The notes below the pieces were generated by a model that made no database searches, had not been told where the DNA came from, and was given only the letters and a program-made list of their open reading frames with translations. This document shows, piece by piece, positions 33,014-43,842 of a stretch of DNA of 64,000 bases. Made by a program: the position numbers and the translations under genes. The stretch comes from Metridium senile. Its lineage: Eukaryota; Cnidaria; Anthozoa; Actiniaria; Metridiidae. Positions within the stretch are counted from its first letter, which is position 1. Each line of letters starts with the position of its first letter. The stretch is from assembly GCA_949775045.1 (NCBI GenBank), contig OX459097.1, forward strand, positions 16,716,210 to 16,780,209. The letters run 5' to 3'.

Positions 33014-36000
33014 TTATAATGATTTTCTTGAATTTATTAATTTATATAATTTGCCAGGTTTTGATACTCCATATACACGTTGTACATTTTCTTCACAAAA
33101 ATTATACTTTTGAAATACTGAATATATACATTTTCTCTGACTGTAAATCGATGAATTCGATCTTGAATGAGTGACATTCTTGTGAGTTCTCATTTTCTGG
33201 GTCCATTCGCCCAAAGGTGGACAACTTCCCTTTCCAACTTCCCACAGAATTTTAATATCGTCTAGTGATTCCACTCTTCTTGGAATGTCGAGATTGTTTA
33301 TCCAGCAATCAAATGTCTGGTCCTCTATCTTGTACTTAAGGTACATATTATAAGTCTGACTGTCTATTTTTGGTGGTTGCAGGACTATTGATGGTGTCAG
33401 TGCTGTAGCTGCGTGCATGAGTGATGGTGTCAGTGCTGTAGCCTGTACAGGCTGTGTTGCGTGCATGAGTGATGGTGACAGTGTTGTAGCCTGTACAGGC
33501 TGTGTTGCGTGCATGAGTGATGGTGTCAGTGCTGTAGCCTGTACAGGCTGTGTTGTTTCCATTGCTGCATCAGTTAATTGGTTAATCTGTTGGTTGGATG
33601 ATGCCTCATTCCTAACCATGGAAACAAAGACAGATGACCAATAACTAATTTGCCGAGCAACGTTGGCAATAGATGAGGCACTGGCGTGATGAGGAAGTGG
33701 CAATTGTGGGTTTTGATCCAGTTTTGCTGCAAGATCTTTTATTGCATGTAAAATTTCCCCTTCTGATGAGTCTGAGGTGCTGGTGGATGGAAGTGGTTGA
33801 TGTGTAGATACTTGATTTGTGGAAATAAGAAGTGATGAATGAATGGCTTTGTTAATCTTTTCAGCAGATGTTGTTATATTATCAATAGTTTGCTGGCCTT
33901 TTTGAATTTCATTGTCTTCTGGCATTTTAAACTTTGATAACAGTTTTGATAATTCACATTCCTATAATGTAAAAAGAATAAAATAACTACTGGTGATGAA
34001 TAAATTATCTCATTGGATGTTATATATTAGCATTTCCACATTGTAATAAACTTAAATAGACTAGAAATCATGACAAATAACCATTGTCTTTAAGGCTTAT
34101 TTTAGAAAACATTACAAAAGTAAAGCTAATTACACCAGTTACCTCTGTTTCATCATCACTACTATCAGATTCTTCATAGTCATCATCAGTTGAATACTAA
34201 AGGAAGAAATGAAAATTGAATACATTCCATAAAATATCCCAACAGTTAAATTAAAATATGTTGCAGCCAAAGGGGATTAGTTCTCAATGGACTTCCATAT
34301 TTAAAATGGTTGTCACAAATAAGATGCTAAGACAATCAAAGACAGAACCCCCAGAAGTCTTAAAGGTGCGGGTGGATCAATGTATTGTTGGGTGATACTT
34401 TTTAATGGGAGAGCGCATATTAAATATAAAATGCTGTATCTGAAAGCAAGGTATCCTCAAAAATAAGAATAACATTGTAAGAACCAATAAATAAAACAAA
34501 CAAAAGTATCAAATTAACAATAGAAAATAATTTTCTCAATGGAGATGCACTGCACTTTCTATAAGCTTATTCTAAAATTAAAAATTGTGAAGCATGATTA
34601 AGAACTTTATACCTCTTCCTCTTCTGTCACAGTAGGTGGATTATCAGTTTGACTGTCAGAAAGGAAAGCTGTCTGAAAATATAAAGAAGGAAGGTCTTGA
34701 TTTGTATATGAGCGATCGCAAAATAATGGCTTGGACGTGAACAGTGAGGACACGACAAATCAAGTCAATTAATCCGATAAAGCGATAATTTGTTAAACAA
34801 GGTGATTACGTGTCCGTCAGACAAAAATATGTTATTTTGAGCTATTCTTTTAAGTGAACTAATTAAAACTTAATTTTGCTGCGATAATTTGTTTGAACTG
34901 GGCACGAACACTACTTAGAATTTTTTCAACATGTAGTGAACTGCCGGTCAAGATTTGAAATACTTCGTAACCGGCAATCGAGTTTTCTTTTCAAAATACG
35001 GGAATCTTGTTTATTTTGTAGTACTTTTTAATTTTTACAGAAAAAAAGATACAGCAAAAGTCATCAGAAAAAAAAGTAAGACGCCGGAATTACCAACAGT
35101 CATTTCAATAAAGTGATAGTCCAGAAATTTCTAACTTTGACAAGCTGCAGAAAAGATAAATAAGATCATATATTTCATATATTTCAAGCAAGTTTTAGTA
35201 TGACCTGTTTTATGAATATAGCGATTAAATGATAACATGACATATATCTGTCAAGAAGAAGGCTGTGATTCCGGTGTTTTTCGTAGTTTTTAGCACAGTT
35301 TTGTATTAAAGTGAAAACACTGCAAAATTTAAACTAGCTTAACTTTTTTCTGAGGCTGTTTTCACTGTATTTCCGGAATTTCCGAGTTATACTAGCTTAA
35401 AATGTCCTAAACAGAAAATAATTATAATTCAATATAGTCATCGTGTGTCAGATAGAAATGTGCGTGAGGTCAGAGTGGAGTGCAACCAGTTCTACAAACA
35501 GACATGTATTTACAACAATATATATACTGATTACTTTTCACGAGATTTAATTATAAAATGTAGTTATCATTGATAGGTTATTCTCGAAATATTTACTTTT
35601 GTATGGTTTAAACAATCCCGGATCTCGTTGTTTCGTTCGACTCGGACGGACAGTTGTTGAACTTTAAAATATCCAAAATAATGTTTTTCTAAAATATTTC
35701 TAGAATCAATGATCTAGTATTGAAAAACCATAAACACTGTAAAATATGACAACTTTTTAAAATGAAGGCAACCCTCAACTCTATTGACTGCTTTATCAAA
35801 ATAAACTCGGCCTGCGTGACTTACAATAACTACCTCGAGGTAGCGTTTCTCCGCTTACACTTTGAGGCACGAAAAAAAAAGTAAATAATAAAATCATTTT
35901 ACTACGTGTTTCAAATATTTCGTCTGTTCTATATATTGACATTTAGAGAAAATCTATAATTTTTTCGATGTGAATGCCGCATTTTAACGACAGCCTATCA

Positions 36001-36379
36001 AGCTTAAATAATAAAAAAATGAGTTCTCAGGTCACTAAGTATTTCAATTTCTTGACCGGCTATTGCTTATGTAGTAGCCAAGCGCGCTGTTTTCGATGTG
36101 CCGTCAAATAGAGCCGTTCCAATATCATGTGTTTGTTTTTTAAGCAATTTTAAGTACGATGATTCGATCGCATAGGCATAAAGGGGAGCCATATAAAATA
36201 AAAGTCATAATTGAGGCGTTATGTGTCTTGAGTGTTGTGATCAGTGTATCGTTTCAAATGTGCTTAATATTCAATCGTTTTTAGCATATTGATATTTATC
36301 ATTAACCAACATCTACTTGTTTAACACTATTCCTTACCTCGGCATTAGAAGAAGTTGGTTCTGCTCTCTCGTTTGACAT
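33014..36379 (-). CDS. Crypton partner protein, possible GCR1_C-like DNA-binding domain
   Basis: Four minus-strand exons (36379-36338, 34672-34613, 34196-34143, 33961-33014), all phase 0 with GT-AG junctions, give 367 residues. The first 52 residues are acidic (STDDDYEESDSSDDETE). The middle has 16-residue repeats (LMHATQPVQATALTPS) encoded by 48-bp DNA repeats at about 33400-33560. The last ~110 residues are ordered: a leucine/tryptophan-rich SLDDIKILWEVGKG, then PPLGEWT and SNSSIYSQRKCIYSVF, reminiscent of the GCR1_C DNA-binding domain that fungal Cryptons fuse to their recombinase. Here it would be a separate gene, convergent with the recombinase and inside the same element. The domain call is a weak resemblance from memory; a transactivator-like or DNA-targeting role is inference. 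Confidence 0.55.
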
Positions 36380-36472
36380 GATTTTTTCTCCGAAAAAGGA
36401 ACGCAGTCTTGCTAAACAATGATCGTATGGCTTCCGACGAGTGCTGTATTAAATTTCTTCAAGAAGGTGTTA

Positions 36473-36666
36473 AGGCCCGTGCAAACGCACGCAACATTGT
36501 TGGCCAACAACACGCAACAATGCTGGGCCCAACATGTTGCGAGCGTTTGCACACCATGTTGGATGATGTTTGATGAAACTCATCCAACATTTCTTTTGTT
36601 TTCGTGTTCAACAAACCGTATCGCAACAATGTTGGTCCAACATGTTGCGTGCGTTTGCTCGGGCCT
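36473..36666. mobile_element. MITE, 194 bp, TTA duplication
   Basis: The left AGGCCCGTGCAAACGCACGC and right GCGTGCGTTTGCTCGGGCCT are inverted with a one-base mismatch. TTA lies outside both ends (36470-36472 and 36667-36669), fitting Harbinger-type targets. It sits about 100 bp upstream of the start of the minus-strand partner gene. A relative with the same AAGGCCCGGGCAAACG start is at 48758-48905. Confidence 0.75.
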
Positions 36667-37139
36667 TTAGTCTTTGGTTCTTTTGCTGATGCCAGAATCC
36701 GGCAGTTGCGACCAATTTTATGGCTTTTAATAGGCTATTCGATTGTAAATTAAATTTTAAAATAAAATCTTCTGAGTTTGAGATCGTTTGCAGTGAGGTT
36801 TTTTATTATTATTTAATATTATTTAGAGATCCAATGGCAATGCAAAACGTTTGTCTTTATAGGCAGACAAAATACCCAATGTCTAAAGAACAATATCTTC
36901 CGAGTGTTGAGAAAAGAACACCATATTGATCCTTCTCAATTATTTCAGTTGGAAGTCAGTCACTTTGTTACAATATTTATTCGAATTATATAGAAACATC
37001 TCAACCTGGCCTCAGAGCTTTAGTAGCAAAATGACGTCACTTGTAGCAATAGTAGGATTGCTACCGCCCAAATATGGAAACCGGAAAAGTATAATAATAT
37101 TTTTTTGATTTCGTAGTACGTCCGATAATTCTATTTATG

Positions 37140-37641
37140 GATAGGTGAAAGGACAAATGGATAAATGAAAGGATGAATGGAGAGATGAAAGGACAAATGA
37201 ATATTTAAATGAAAAGATGATTGGATAGATGAAAGGATGAATGGATAGATGAAAGGATAAATGAATAAATGAAAGGATGAATGGATAGATGGAAGGACAA
37301 ATGGATAAATGAAAGGATGAATGGAGAGATGAAAGGATAAATGAATATATAAATGAAAAGATGATTGGATAGATGAAAGGATGAATGGAGAGATGAAAGG
37401 ACAAATGAATAAATGAAAGGATGGATTGATAGATGGAAGGACAAATGGATAAATGAAAGGATGAATGGATGGATAGATTAAAGGATGAATTACTAAATGA
37501 AAGGATGAATGGATAAATAAAAGGATGAACGGATGAATGAGACTATAACGTAACTGGAAGAACTGTAATTTCTTAAAACCCTAGAACCATTTGATATTTC
37601 TGTCTTTACCGTTCATGATAGTAACTAGTTGTTCTAGTAAT
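37140..37641. repeat. Perfect 0.5-kb copy of 22492-22993
   Basis: The two segments match without gaps at a constant offset of 14,648 bases. They cover the end of the ~40-bp array plus about 90 bp of unique sequence. TCTATTTATG occurs directly before this copy and directly after its terminal TAAT. The simplest reading is an ancestral tandem duplication of about 516 bp, the first copy of which was later split by the recombinase element. Confidence 0.85.
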
Positions 37642-37739
37642 TCTATTTATGATTTTATTTTTTCTAAGATAATTTTATTTAAAATCAATTCCTACTGTTA
37701 TAATAGGTACGACAATAAATAAATCATCATAGCGTGACA

Positions 37740-38346
37740 TTTAGACGCGTGACAATCAGACACGCGTCTAATTGTCTGGAATTGTTGACACCTTTTTGTT
37801 GTGATTCTCACGATATTTAGATCGCTATATCTCCACAAATATGAAAAGCCCGAGTGAGATTTTTATATCATCTTAAAGAACAACACTTCCTCTATTAAAA
37901 CACAAAAAATCAAGAAAATCAGAAATATACCGGGCAGGAAAAAGTAATATTTAAAAAGTGTGGTAAATTAGAAAATTTTAACTCGCAAAATTATACAATG
38001 TTTGATTGCTTCCTATGGCTTAAAAACACACACTTAAAGTTTAAAATTTAGATCCAGCCCTTCATTATTATCTGCTATACACGATTATGAAGTCGATTTT
38101 TGTTTTTATTCGTTTTGAATTGATCAAATGAGACGTTTTTGAGAAGTTATGATCAAGCGATTTTTTTTTCGATTTTAGACTTTTCCGGTATGGGTCACGT
38201 TTTTCTAAATTTCTCGCGTTTAAAATAAAATTTTCGAAAACAAACCCCACCACGTTTCTTAGTATATGATAGGGTTTCGATGGATGAAATATGAAAAATT
38301 TTGTTTTTCCATCATGTGCCACGCTTTGTTCGGTGTTAGTCGACAT
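37740..38346 (-). repeat. Inverted sister copy of the repeat at 20109-20720
   Basis: Nearly identical to the reverse complement of 20109-20720. At its high-coordinate end it runs into LINE C-terminal coding sequence (38259-38645), so it is probably the 3' end of that LINE. Confidence 0.75.
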
Positions 38347-38962
38347 TCGCTCTTAAGCCTTTTCTTGAAAATACTAATGGAACTACTACTTCTTATATCA
38401 AAAGGAATGCCATTCCAGAGCCTGGGGGCACATACTGAAAAGGCACGTGAACCATACGTTTTAAGATTGTATAAAGGCTCAGTTAATAAGAGCTTAGATG
38501 AAGATCTTAAATTACGACGGGGAACATAGGGTTCCAACAAAGCTACAAGATAATCTGGAGCCATACCATTAAGTACTTTATATGTTAAGAGTAAAATCTT
38601 GAAAATTATACGATAATCAACTGGCAACCAGTGTAATTCCATCAAAATGGGGGTGACATGATCATACTTATGTGAAAGCGTAATTAATCTAGCTGCACAA
38701 TTAAATGTCTAATATTTAGATTTAGTTCACTGGTAGAATGGCAATATCTTCCATAACCTTGTATTGTTGTGATAGGTCTCTGTTTATGTCTTCCAGCTCT
38801 ACAGCCACGTCGAGTAGTAAACTTCGCAATGCCAGCGGCCTTTAAACAATTCCAAGTACCATGTTCCAAACGTGGTATTCCATTGATTGTCGAAAAAATG
38901 TTCCATAAAGCAAAGCTTGAGTATATAAACCTCATCATTACCTTGTAGTAATGTTTAGACAA
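38259..38962 (-). mobile_element. CR1/L2-like LINE fragments (internally deleted)
   Basis: 38645-38259 encodes a typical LINE C-terminus (LHWLPVDYRIIFKIL, APRLWNGIPFDIR, FKKRLKSE). 38962-38684 encodes a start-of-ORF2 linker (GTWNCLKAAGIAKFTTRRG) similar to that of the LINE at 19110. The endonuclease and most of the reverse transcriptase are missing between them, so either a large internal deletion occurred or two fragments lie side by side. Confidence 0.65.
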
Positions 38963-39049
38963 GTACTAAAACTATATGATGGTATAGATAATAAAAATTC
39001 AAGGCATAAGAACTTAAAATTGAAGAGCAACAATAATAGCGACGCAGCC

Positions 39050-39200
39050 AGTGAGGCGCATCTATCTTTTGAATGTAAATTTACATTAGATTTATGCATT
39101 TTTGTAATTTATTTATTTATTATTGTTATTATTTCATTCATACATTTATTTATATTTTAAAATCTGAGTCCGAGTCCGGGTCCGAGCCCAAGTCCTGGTT
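39050..39200 (+). repeat. Interspersed repeat, inverted copy at 57765-57890
   Basis: tgtaaatttacattagattt and gagtccgagtccgggtccga here are matched in reverse complement near 57765-57890. The two copies lie outside, and on opposite sides of, the 17.5-kb transposon. Confidence 0.65.
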
Positions 39201-39534
39201 TTACAGCATGCCCGCGGAGGAAATACTTGCAAACAAACGCCAGGATTTTGAAGGCATCCTGTAAACACTGGACTGGACTTTGGACTGGACTTTAGACTTT
39301 TTGACAAAATTTTGTTTTTGTTCTTTCCTTTTTTCCTTTTACATCATTATATTTCCATATTTCATTTTATTATTATCAAAAATCTTGAATGATATTTTTA
39401 TATATTCAAAAAACATATTTTTTTAGAATTAGTGAATTTGATAATAACCAGCCGATTGGAACGTAGTTGACAGTGTTTTGTAATAAAAAACAAAGAATTT
39501 GCCCGAAATTCTTCTAATTTTTCAGGACTACAGA

Positions 39535-39622
39535 TAGCCTGATTGTCAGAGCGGGCCTGGGTCCGACGCCATCACTTTCTCCCCAAACTCCGTCTGATGG
39601 ACTTCGCCGGATACCGTGTTCT
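39535..39622 (+). repeat. Left 88-bp terminal inverted repeat of the giant transposon
   Basis: Matches the reverse complement of 56914-57001 at 87 of 88 positions; the mismatch is at position 36. Probably includes transposase binding sites and lies upstream of the DUF6589 gene start. Confidence 0.95.
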
Positions 39623-40509
39623 TGACGTCACTGCACTTTGTCTTACCAAGGGCCAATGAGATCGCTTGTAAGAACTAAGTGCAATGACCCGCGAATTTCA
39701 TTAAATATTACGCGCGGTAATTCTCAATTTACATAATGTGATATGCTAAATTCCACTCCTAAAAAGGCCGTAATCTTACCATTAGATAAGTACCATTGCA
39801 TAATTTGCGGCGTGGAAATTTCTTCACAAGAACGTTTATCTATATTTGGAAGGTCCAAGGTCGATTTCAAAGGAGCAATTTCGAAAGTTATTGAGGGAGA
39901 CATACAACTCAACGAAGAAGAACACTATATTTGCACGAAGAAGTGCCGAGCAAGACTTACAAAATTCCTAAAATTGTCATCAGAATTACAGGAACTAAAA
40001 GGCGACTTAAAACAAGAGATTCTAAAATGTAATTCCGTCCGAATCAAGCGAGGAATCTCGGACCTTTCGCCGATCAAGTCAGCTTCTACCCGGGCTTCTA
40101 GAGAAGGAATATCAACATGTACAGGTCGTACAGGACCGAAAAAATCGCTATTTCCTCCAACTTGTTCATCTCTTCTCTTAACTCAAGTTTCAACTCCGTT
40201 GTTTGTTCATTCGTCGCTAGCTGAGTCAAGTGAACCTTCGTCAGTTGAAGTGCCAGTACCATTTCTCACACCTTCACTATCGCTAGGACGAAGCAAAGAA
40301 GCTTCAAACAATCGGGAGCCTTCTGTTCAGGTATTGTACAATTTTTATTTATCTTGAGTGCAACGATTTCATCGGTGCAAATATTTCGATTTAGTAGACT
40401 CCTGCTTAAAATAACGTCTATTGTTTAATATTTATTGTTTAATTTGTCATTTAATTGTTATAAAATTAATGTACTTTACTGGCCTGGCATCTTTTTAGAT
40501 CAAAAACAA

Positions 40510-40742
40510 TAAAACCATGAAATAAAAACATAATAGTTACTAGCTAATAGTTTCTCATTTAATAGTGACTATTTAGTCAGTATCACTCAACCAGAAACAT
40601 CAAAATTTATACAAAGGGAAACAATACCTCATTACAACTTTACTCGTCTTTTATAGTAACTAATAGTCACTAAATAAGAACTATTACAGTACATGCAGTA
40701 GCATTTTGATTTTCTTTCATGAACAAAGTGCTTTTGCTCTAA
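40510..40742. mobile_element. MITE in intron 1 of the DUF6589 gene
   Basis: The right end GTGCTTTTGCTCTA and internal CATAATAGTTACTAG / TAGTAACTAATAG phrases match the MITE at 47405-47622. The left end is less clear. Confidence 0.55.
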
Positions 40743-40838
40743 ATACCAATAAACTTCTAATTATAATTATTTATAAACTCATATATTATGATCTTATTCT
40801 TACATCTGGTAATGAAGTCTTATTTCTTCTTTGATATT

Positions 40839-41115
40839 GGGCCATTCCATTTTTTGTCCGTGGACCCCCGATGGAAGACCACGGATATCCTAGGGGAAGG
40901 GGGCCTCTCAAATAACAAAATCCAAGGGGGTTACACTGTGTTTCCAATGGGAACTACCCCCCTAAAATTGATATATTCCAATAAGTTGCAGGGGTAATGA
41001 GCCAAAATCCCATGGGAAGTAGGCTAAAAACTTAAGTTTCCAATAGGACATAGGGGGGGAAAACATACAATAACTCCTCTATCGGGGGGGGTTTGGATTT
41101 TAAATGGAATGGCCC
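40839..41115. mobile_element. MITE, 277 bp, ATT flanks, intron 1 of the DUF6589 gene
   Basis: The left GGGCCATTCCATTT and right AAATGGAATGGCCC are perfect inverted repeats with ATT on both outer sides (40836-40838 and 41116-41118). Confidence 0.8.
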
Positions 41116-42757
41116 ATTATTATAATCACACAAACTTCATTCATGGTTATCATTATAATAATAATTATGTAATTTACCCTATTCATCGAGTAATAAATGA
41201 ACAATATGTAAGTTATACAAATAAGTGTAATCATTTTTTTTTTATAAAGGTACTTCTAAACTATCCAGAGTGTAATAAAAACTACAGAGCTGTCTTAGAA
41301 GAAGATTTGCAGCCTCTAGGCAAAGCGCTGGCTAGAAAGGCATCTCACCAAAAGATTGCCACAGCTATTTTCCGCTCTCAGAAGTTGAAATATTGGGTGG
41401 TTAAAAAGATACTGGCTAGTGTGACTAGGGAATGCATTGACCTGTGCTCTAAAAAAAACCCATCTCTATTAAGGGTAAATGAACCAGAAGAAATGCTGAA
41501 TTTTACTTTGTCCAAAGTCTGTACTGAATTCAAAGTACGAGCCCCACTGTTTTATTCCTTCCTTAGAAGCTGTGCTACCTCAGATGATAAAAGTGATTGG
41601 CTACCAAGTATTGCTGTTGCTGGATCTGTGCTACTGAAGCAACGAAATGTCCATATGAATGCCACACAATCATTGATATCTTTGATGGTCCGACAAAATG
41701 GAGTTCAGGTAGAAATTTTTTTATGTGATTGATATTACCTGAATCCAAATGTTCTGTCTGTCCGCTGTCATCCATAAATATTGTAAAAAGATGAATAACT
41801 TCTAGTATCCGGACAGGAAGGCCTTACTATTTTTATAAAATTTAATTATTTTCAGGATAGGGGGTCATTTGGCCTGATTTTCATACAGGTCTGGGTCCCA
41901 ATTTTAATCACAATTTTATGTTATTATTTTCCAACCTCTCTGTTCATCTACACACAAAAATGTTTTTTTCTCATATTAATAATATAATAATAATGATAAT
42001 AATAATAGTAATAATAATAAAACTGTCTTTTAAATTTCATAAACAATATGTTGCAACAAATCCACACTACCAATGATCACTTGCATAAAACTCCTTGATT
42101 GTAATTGTGCTTAGTTTTAACTGCTCTGTTTCAAGATAACAGTTGTTGTGCAAGCTATTTACGGCCTTTTTTTATTTTTATCTTATTGCAGAAACTTCTC
42201 AATCGTTTAAACATTATGAAGCTTTCTTTGTCATCAAAAAGTACATTGAAGAGACTTGATACGTATGGATCAAAGTTTGACCAAGAGCTTGAAAAGATGA
42301 AAAGCACCACAGCTACAACAGATGCACAATCAGAGAATAGTTACCAGGGAAACCACAAGGTTGTTCTTGACAACATTGACCTGAAGATTCTAACGAGAGA
42401 TATGACAGCTGACAGACAGAACAAGGATATACATTGGTGTAACCATATAGCTGTAAAGAACCGTGCAGTTGATAGAGAAAGCACTATGGATCATCACGAC
42501 CTTTTAGAACTGGATAATTGCAAAATTATGCCAGAGACCAATGACAATCAACTACTGAGGAAACATTACATACAGCTAATTGCACGCATACTTGTGGAAC
42601 ACCTGCCTTGCTTCAATTTCTTAAAACATGTATGCCTCCAACATATCCAACACAAGTATACCAAGGAAATGTCAGAAAAATCAGAAAAGGTAAATTAAAT
42701 ATTATCATAGATTTTATCATAATTTGTAATAAATTATGAGACTTTTGGCTTAATTGG

Positions 42758-42903
42758 TAGAGTAAACGCACTTAATCCATGAAACAAAAATAGTACAAAA
42801 TAGGTGCTAAATTATGCTAATTCCTTTGTTCTCTAAGGTCTCATCAACACTTTTTAGCAGTAATTAGTAATATTTGTTTCACGGATTTAGTACGTCTACT
42901 CTA
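42758..42903. mobile_element. MITE with TAGAGTARAYGCACTTAATCC-type ends (copy 1)
   Basis: The left TAGAGTAAACGCACTTAATC and right ATTTAGTACGTCTACTCTA pair as inverted ends. In intron 3 of the DUF6589 gene. A sister copy is at 43700-43842. Confidence 0.75.
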
Positions 42904-43379
42904 CCACACCATATATATTTAATATATAATAATATTAATAATTTATTTCTTAAAAACACATGTTTACATAATCCATAATATAAATATAATATGAATATAT
43001 AAAATATTCAATATGTTCAAATAAATAAATGGTAAAATGAGATAAAACTTATGCAAAATAAACAATTATAATATAAATGAAAAATTAAGGAAAAACTATA
43101 TTAAATACAAGATAAATTTCAGTGTCCATAATACTTGGGAAAACAATTTGTTAAATTATATAAAAAATTAATATGATTTTTGAAATGTGTCTTTTATGAG
43201 TATGTTTGATACAATCAATGTCATTAACATTGTAGATTTTAATTAGAGTTCAACACTATAAACACACGGGCACATAAATCTTTGTTTTCAGCAGTAGAAA
43301 TTTCAAATTTTATACTGTATAATCAGTTAACAATATTAACGAGGATTATGATGAGAATCTCATACTTCATTATTTTAAA

Positions 43380-43690
43380 GCGCGCCGATTGGCTGAGAAC
43401 GAAACCGGATGCGAGGGTATTTAGCGTGGAATACCCTCTCATCCGGTTTCTGAATCGCATGGCGGGAACGGCGGAACACGCGCGTCTAGTTTTTGAAGCT
43501 TAAATTGAAGAAATGAGATTCAAGGAAAATTCATTTTTGGACTCGGGAATTCCACGTTGAATTTCACTCGAAAAATCAATATCGCACTCATCGCTCCGCG
43601 GACTCCGCGATTTATGCGATATTGATTTCTCTCGTGAAATTCAACGTGGAATTCCCTCGTCCTCCAATGAATTTACCTATATAATACATA
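43380..43690. repeat. Inverted GC-richer repeat (CCGGATGAGAGGG / GAATTCCACGTTGAATTTCA)
   Basis: Two small hairpins: AAACCGGATGCGAGGGTATT with AATACCCTCTCATCCGGTTT (about 43400-43450), and AATTCCACGTTGAATTTCAC with its complement (about 43546-43660). Less AT-rich than the surrounding intron. The two may be separate MITE remnants. Confidence 0.65.
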
Positions 43691-43699
43691 TCTTCATAC

Positions 43700-43842
43700 T
43701 AGAGTAGATGCACTAAATCTGTGACATATAATTAGTACTAATTAGTACTATTTCAATAAAAAAATGGTTTTCTATTGTTTTATTATCACTATTTAGTACT
43801 AAATTTGAGTATTTGTTTCACGGATTAAGTGCGTCTACTCTA
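43700..43842. mobile_element. MITE with TAGAGTAGATGCACTAAATC ends (copy 2)
   Basis: The left TAGAGTAGATGCACTAAATC and right GATTAAGTGCGTCTACTCTA pair with few mismatches. Same family as 42758-42903, in the same intron. Confidence 0.75.

Larger units (their letters stand above)
22990..37129. mobile_element. Tyrosine-recombinase (Crypton-like) element, about 14.1 kb, flanked by TAAT
   Basis: The element (22994-37125) is bracketed by TAAT (22990-22993 and 37126-37129). Boundaries come from a comparison inside the window. The left flank ends GTTGTTCTAG-TAAT. The right flank begins TAAT-TCTATTTATG. A perfect copy of the left flank further right (37140-37641) reads GTTCTAG-TAAT-TCTATTTATG with no element, as an empty site should. 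Cryptons integrate a circle through a tyrosine recombinase and leave such short direct repeats. Near both ends an inverted GTAGCAATCCTAC (23042-23054 and 37052-37064) is shared. Contents: recombinase gene (plus), a small acidic ORF (plus), a partner gene (minus), and several later MITEs. The boundary call is inference from one comparison. Confidence 0.7.

Noticed and set aside
33417..33644. Plus-strand Cys/Gly-rich repeat ORF
   Set aside because: Antisense reading of the 48-bp coding repeat in the minus-strand partner gene.
37140..37641. The 502-bp duplicate as an LTR-like or split direct repeat of the recombinase element, or as a Helitron ending in CTAG
   Set aside because: The left copy is part of a longer array that is clearly host sequence, and TCTATTTATG flanking the right copy on both sides is better explained by a prior tandem duplication. 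No Rep/helicase gene or terminal Helitron hairpin is seen.
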